NCBI RefSeq assembly: GCF_011759505.1
Contig: NZ_JAAOYO010000001.1
Location: 682,001 to 746,000 of the forward strand
Reading direction: 5' to 3'
DNA length: 64,000 nt
Origin: Curtobacterium salicis
GTDB lineage: Bacteria > Actinomycetota > Actinomycetes > Actinomycetales > Microbacteriaceae
In this document: positions 62,959-64,000 of the stretch, one piece after another
How the letters are laid out: every line of letters starts with the position of its first letter
Position numbering within the stretch: position 1 is the first letter of the stretch
Translations under genes and position numbers: made by a program
The notes under the pieces: model-generated
What the model saw: the letters and a program-made list of their open reading frames with translations, nothing else
What the model was told of the DNA's origin: nothing
Database searches by the model: none

Positions 62959-64000
<1,042 letters not shown>

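Overview
The window is about 72% GC (judged by eye), gene-dense, with many GTG starts, 1-4 bp start/stop overlaps and TANNNT-type -10 boxes. Gene content and order (aceE - PucR-type regulator - fabD - fabH - acpP - fabF - DUF3145; dnaG - dgt - dusB; glyS; uppS - recO; leuA; era - CBS protein - ybeY - phoH - HIT - rsmE - dnaJ - hrcA; hemW; lepA) are those of an actinobacterial chromosome. The combination suggests Microbacteriaceae, most likely Curtobacterium or a close relative; the genus is an inference. No prophage, insertion sequence, CRISPR array, rRNA or replication origin was seen.

Layout. 1-12 kb is mostly accessory: a small membrane protein, a frameshifted remnant of an F420-dependent NADP reductase-like gene, an Lrp regulator divergent from a rhodanese, a DUF1345 protein, a LuxR regulator divergent from an operon of two zinc alcohol dehydrogenases with a small protein between them, tRNA-Val, a His-rich lipoprotein, an overlapping pair (Acg-like nitroreductase and PaaK-like adenylating enzyme), an L,D-transpeptidase and an alpha/beta hydrolase. 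12-21.4 kb is the core pyruvate-to-fatty-acid block: peroxiredoxin, pyruvate dehydrogenase E1, its PucR-type neighbour and the FAS-II genes. 21.6-26.5 kb holds an AI-2E family permease, tRNA (CAT), a GT4 glycosyltransferase, a DMT-type membrane protein, peptide deformylase, a lipoprotein and tRNA-Asn. 26.6-34.2 kb (minus strand) is a peptide ABC-uptake operon: binding lipoprotein, two permeases, a fused double ATPase, a second ATPase and a 2-hydroxyacid dehydrogenase.

34.5-42 kb carries dnaG, dgt, dusB, a YbaK deacylase, a FrnE-like DsbA protein coupled to a tiny cysteine-containing protein, and glyS. 42-48 kb holds a class-V PLP enzyme divergent from a LysR regulator, then uppS-recO and leuA; leuA has a leucine-rich leader peptide and attenuator-like hairpin. 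48.2-52.4 kb is an ABC exporter plus two-component system lying between leuA and era. 52.4-64 kb returns to core genes: era through hrcA (with a CIRCE operator), a DUF4870 protein, hemW, a HAD phosphatase, DUF1990 and the 3' part of lepA.

The most interesting non-coding structure is repetitive. A roughly 66-bp palindromic intergenic element (two inverted ACACCGGTGTTCGTC arms around an inner hairpin) occurs three times, once in the opposite orientation. A second family of GGGAGGC/GCCTCCC hairpins sits repeatedly at gene 3' ends. Other strong regulatory observations are the leuA leader, the CIRCE site before hrcA, and a hairpin between acpP and fabF.
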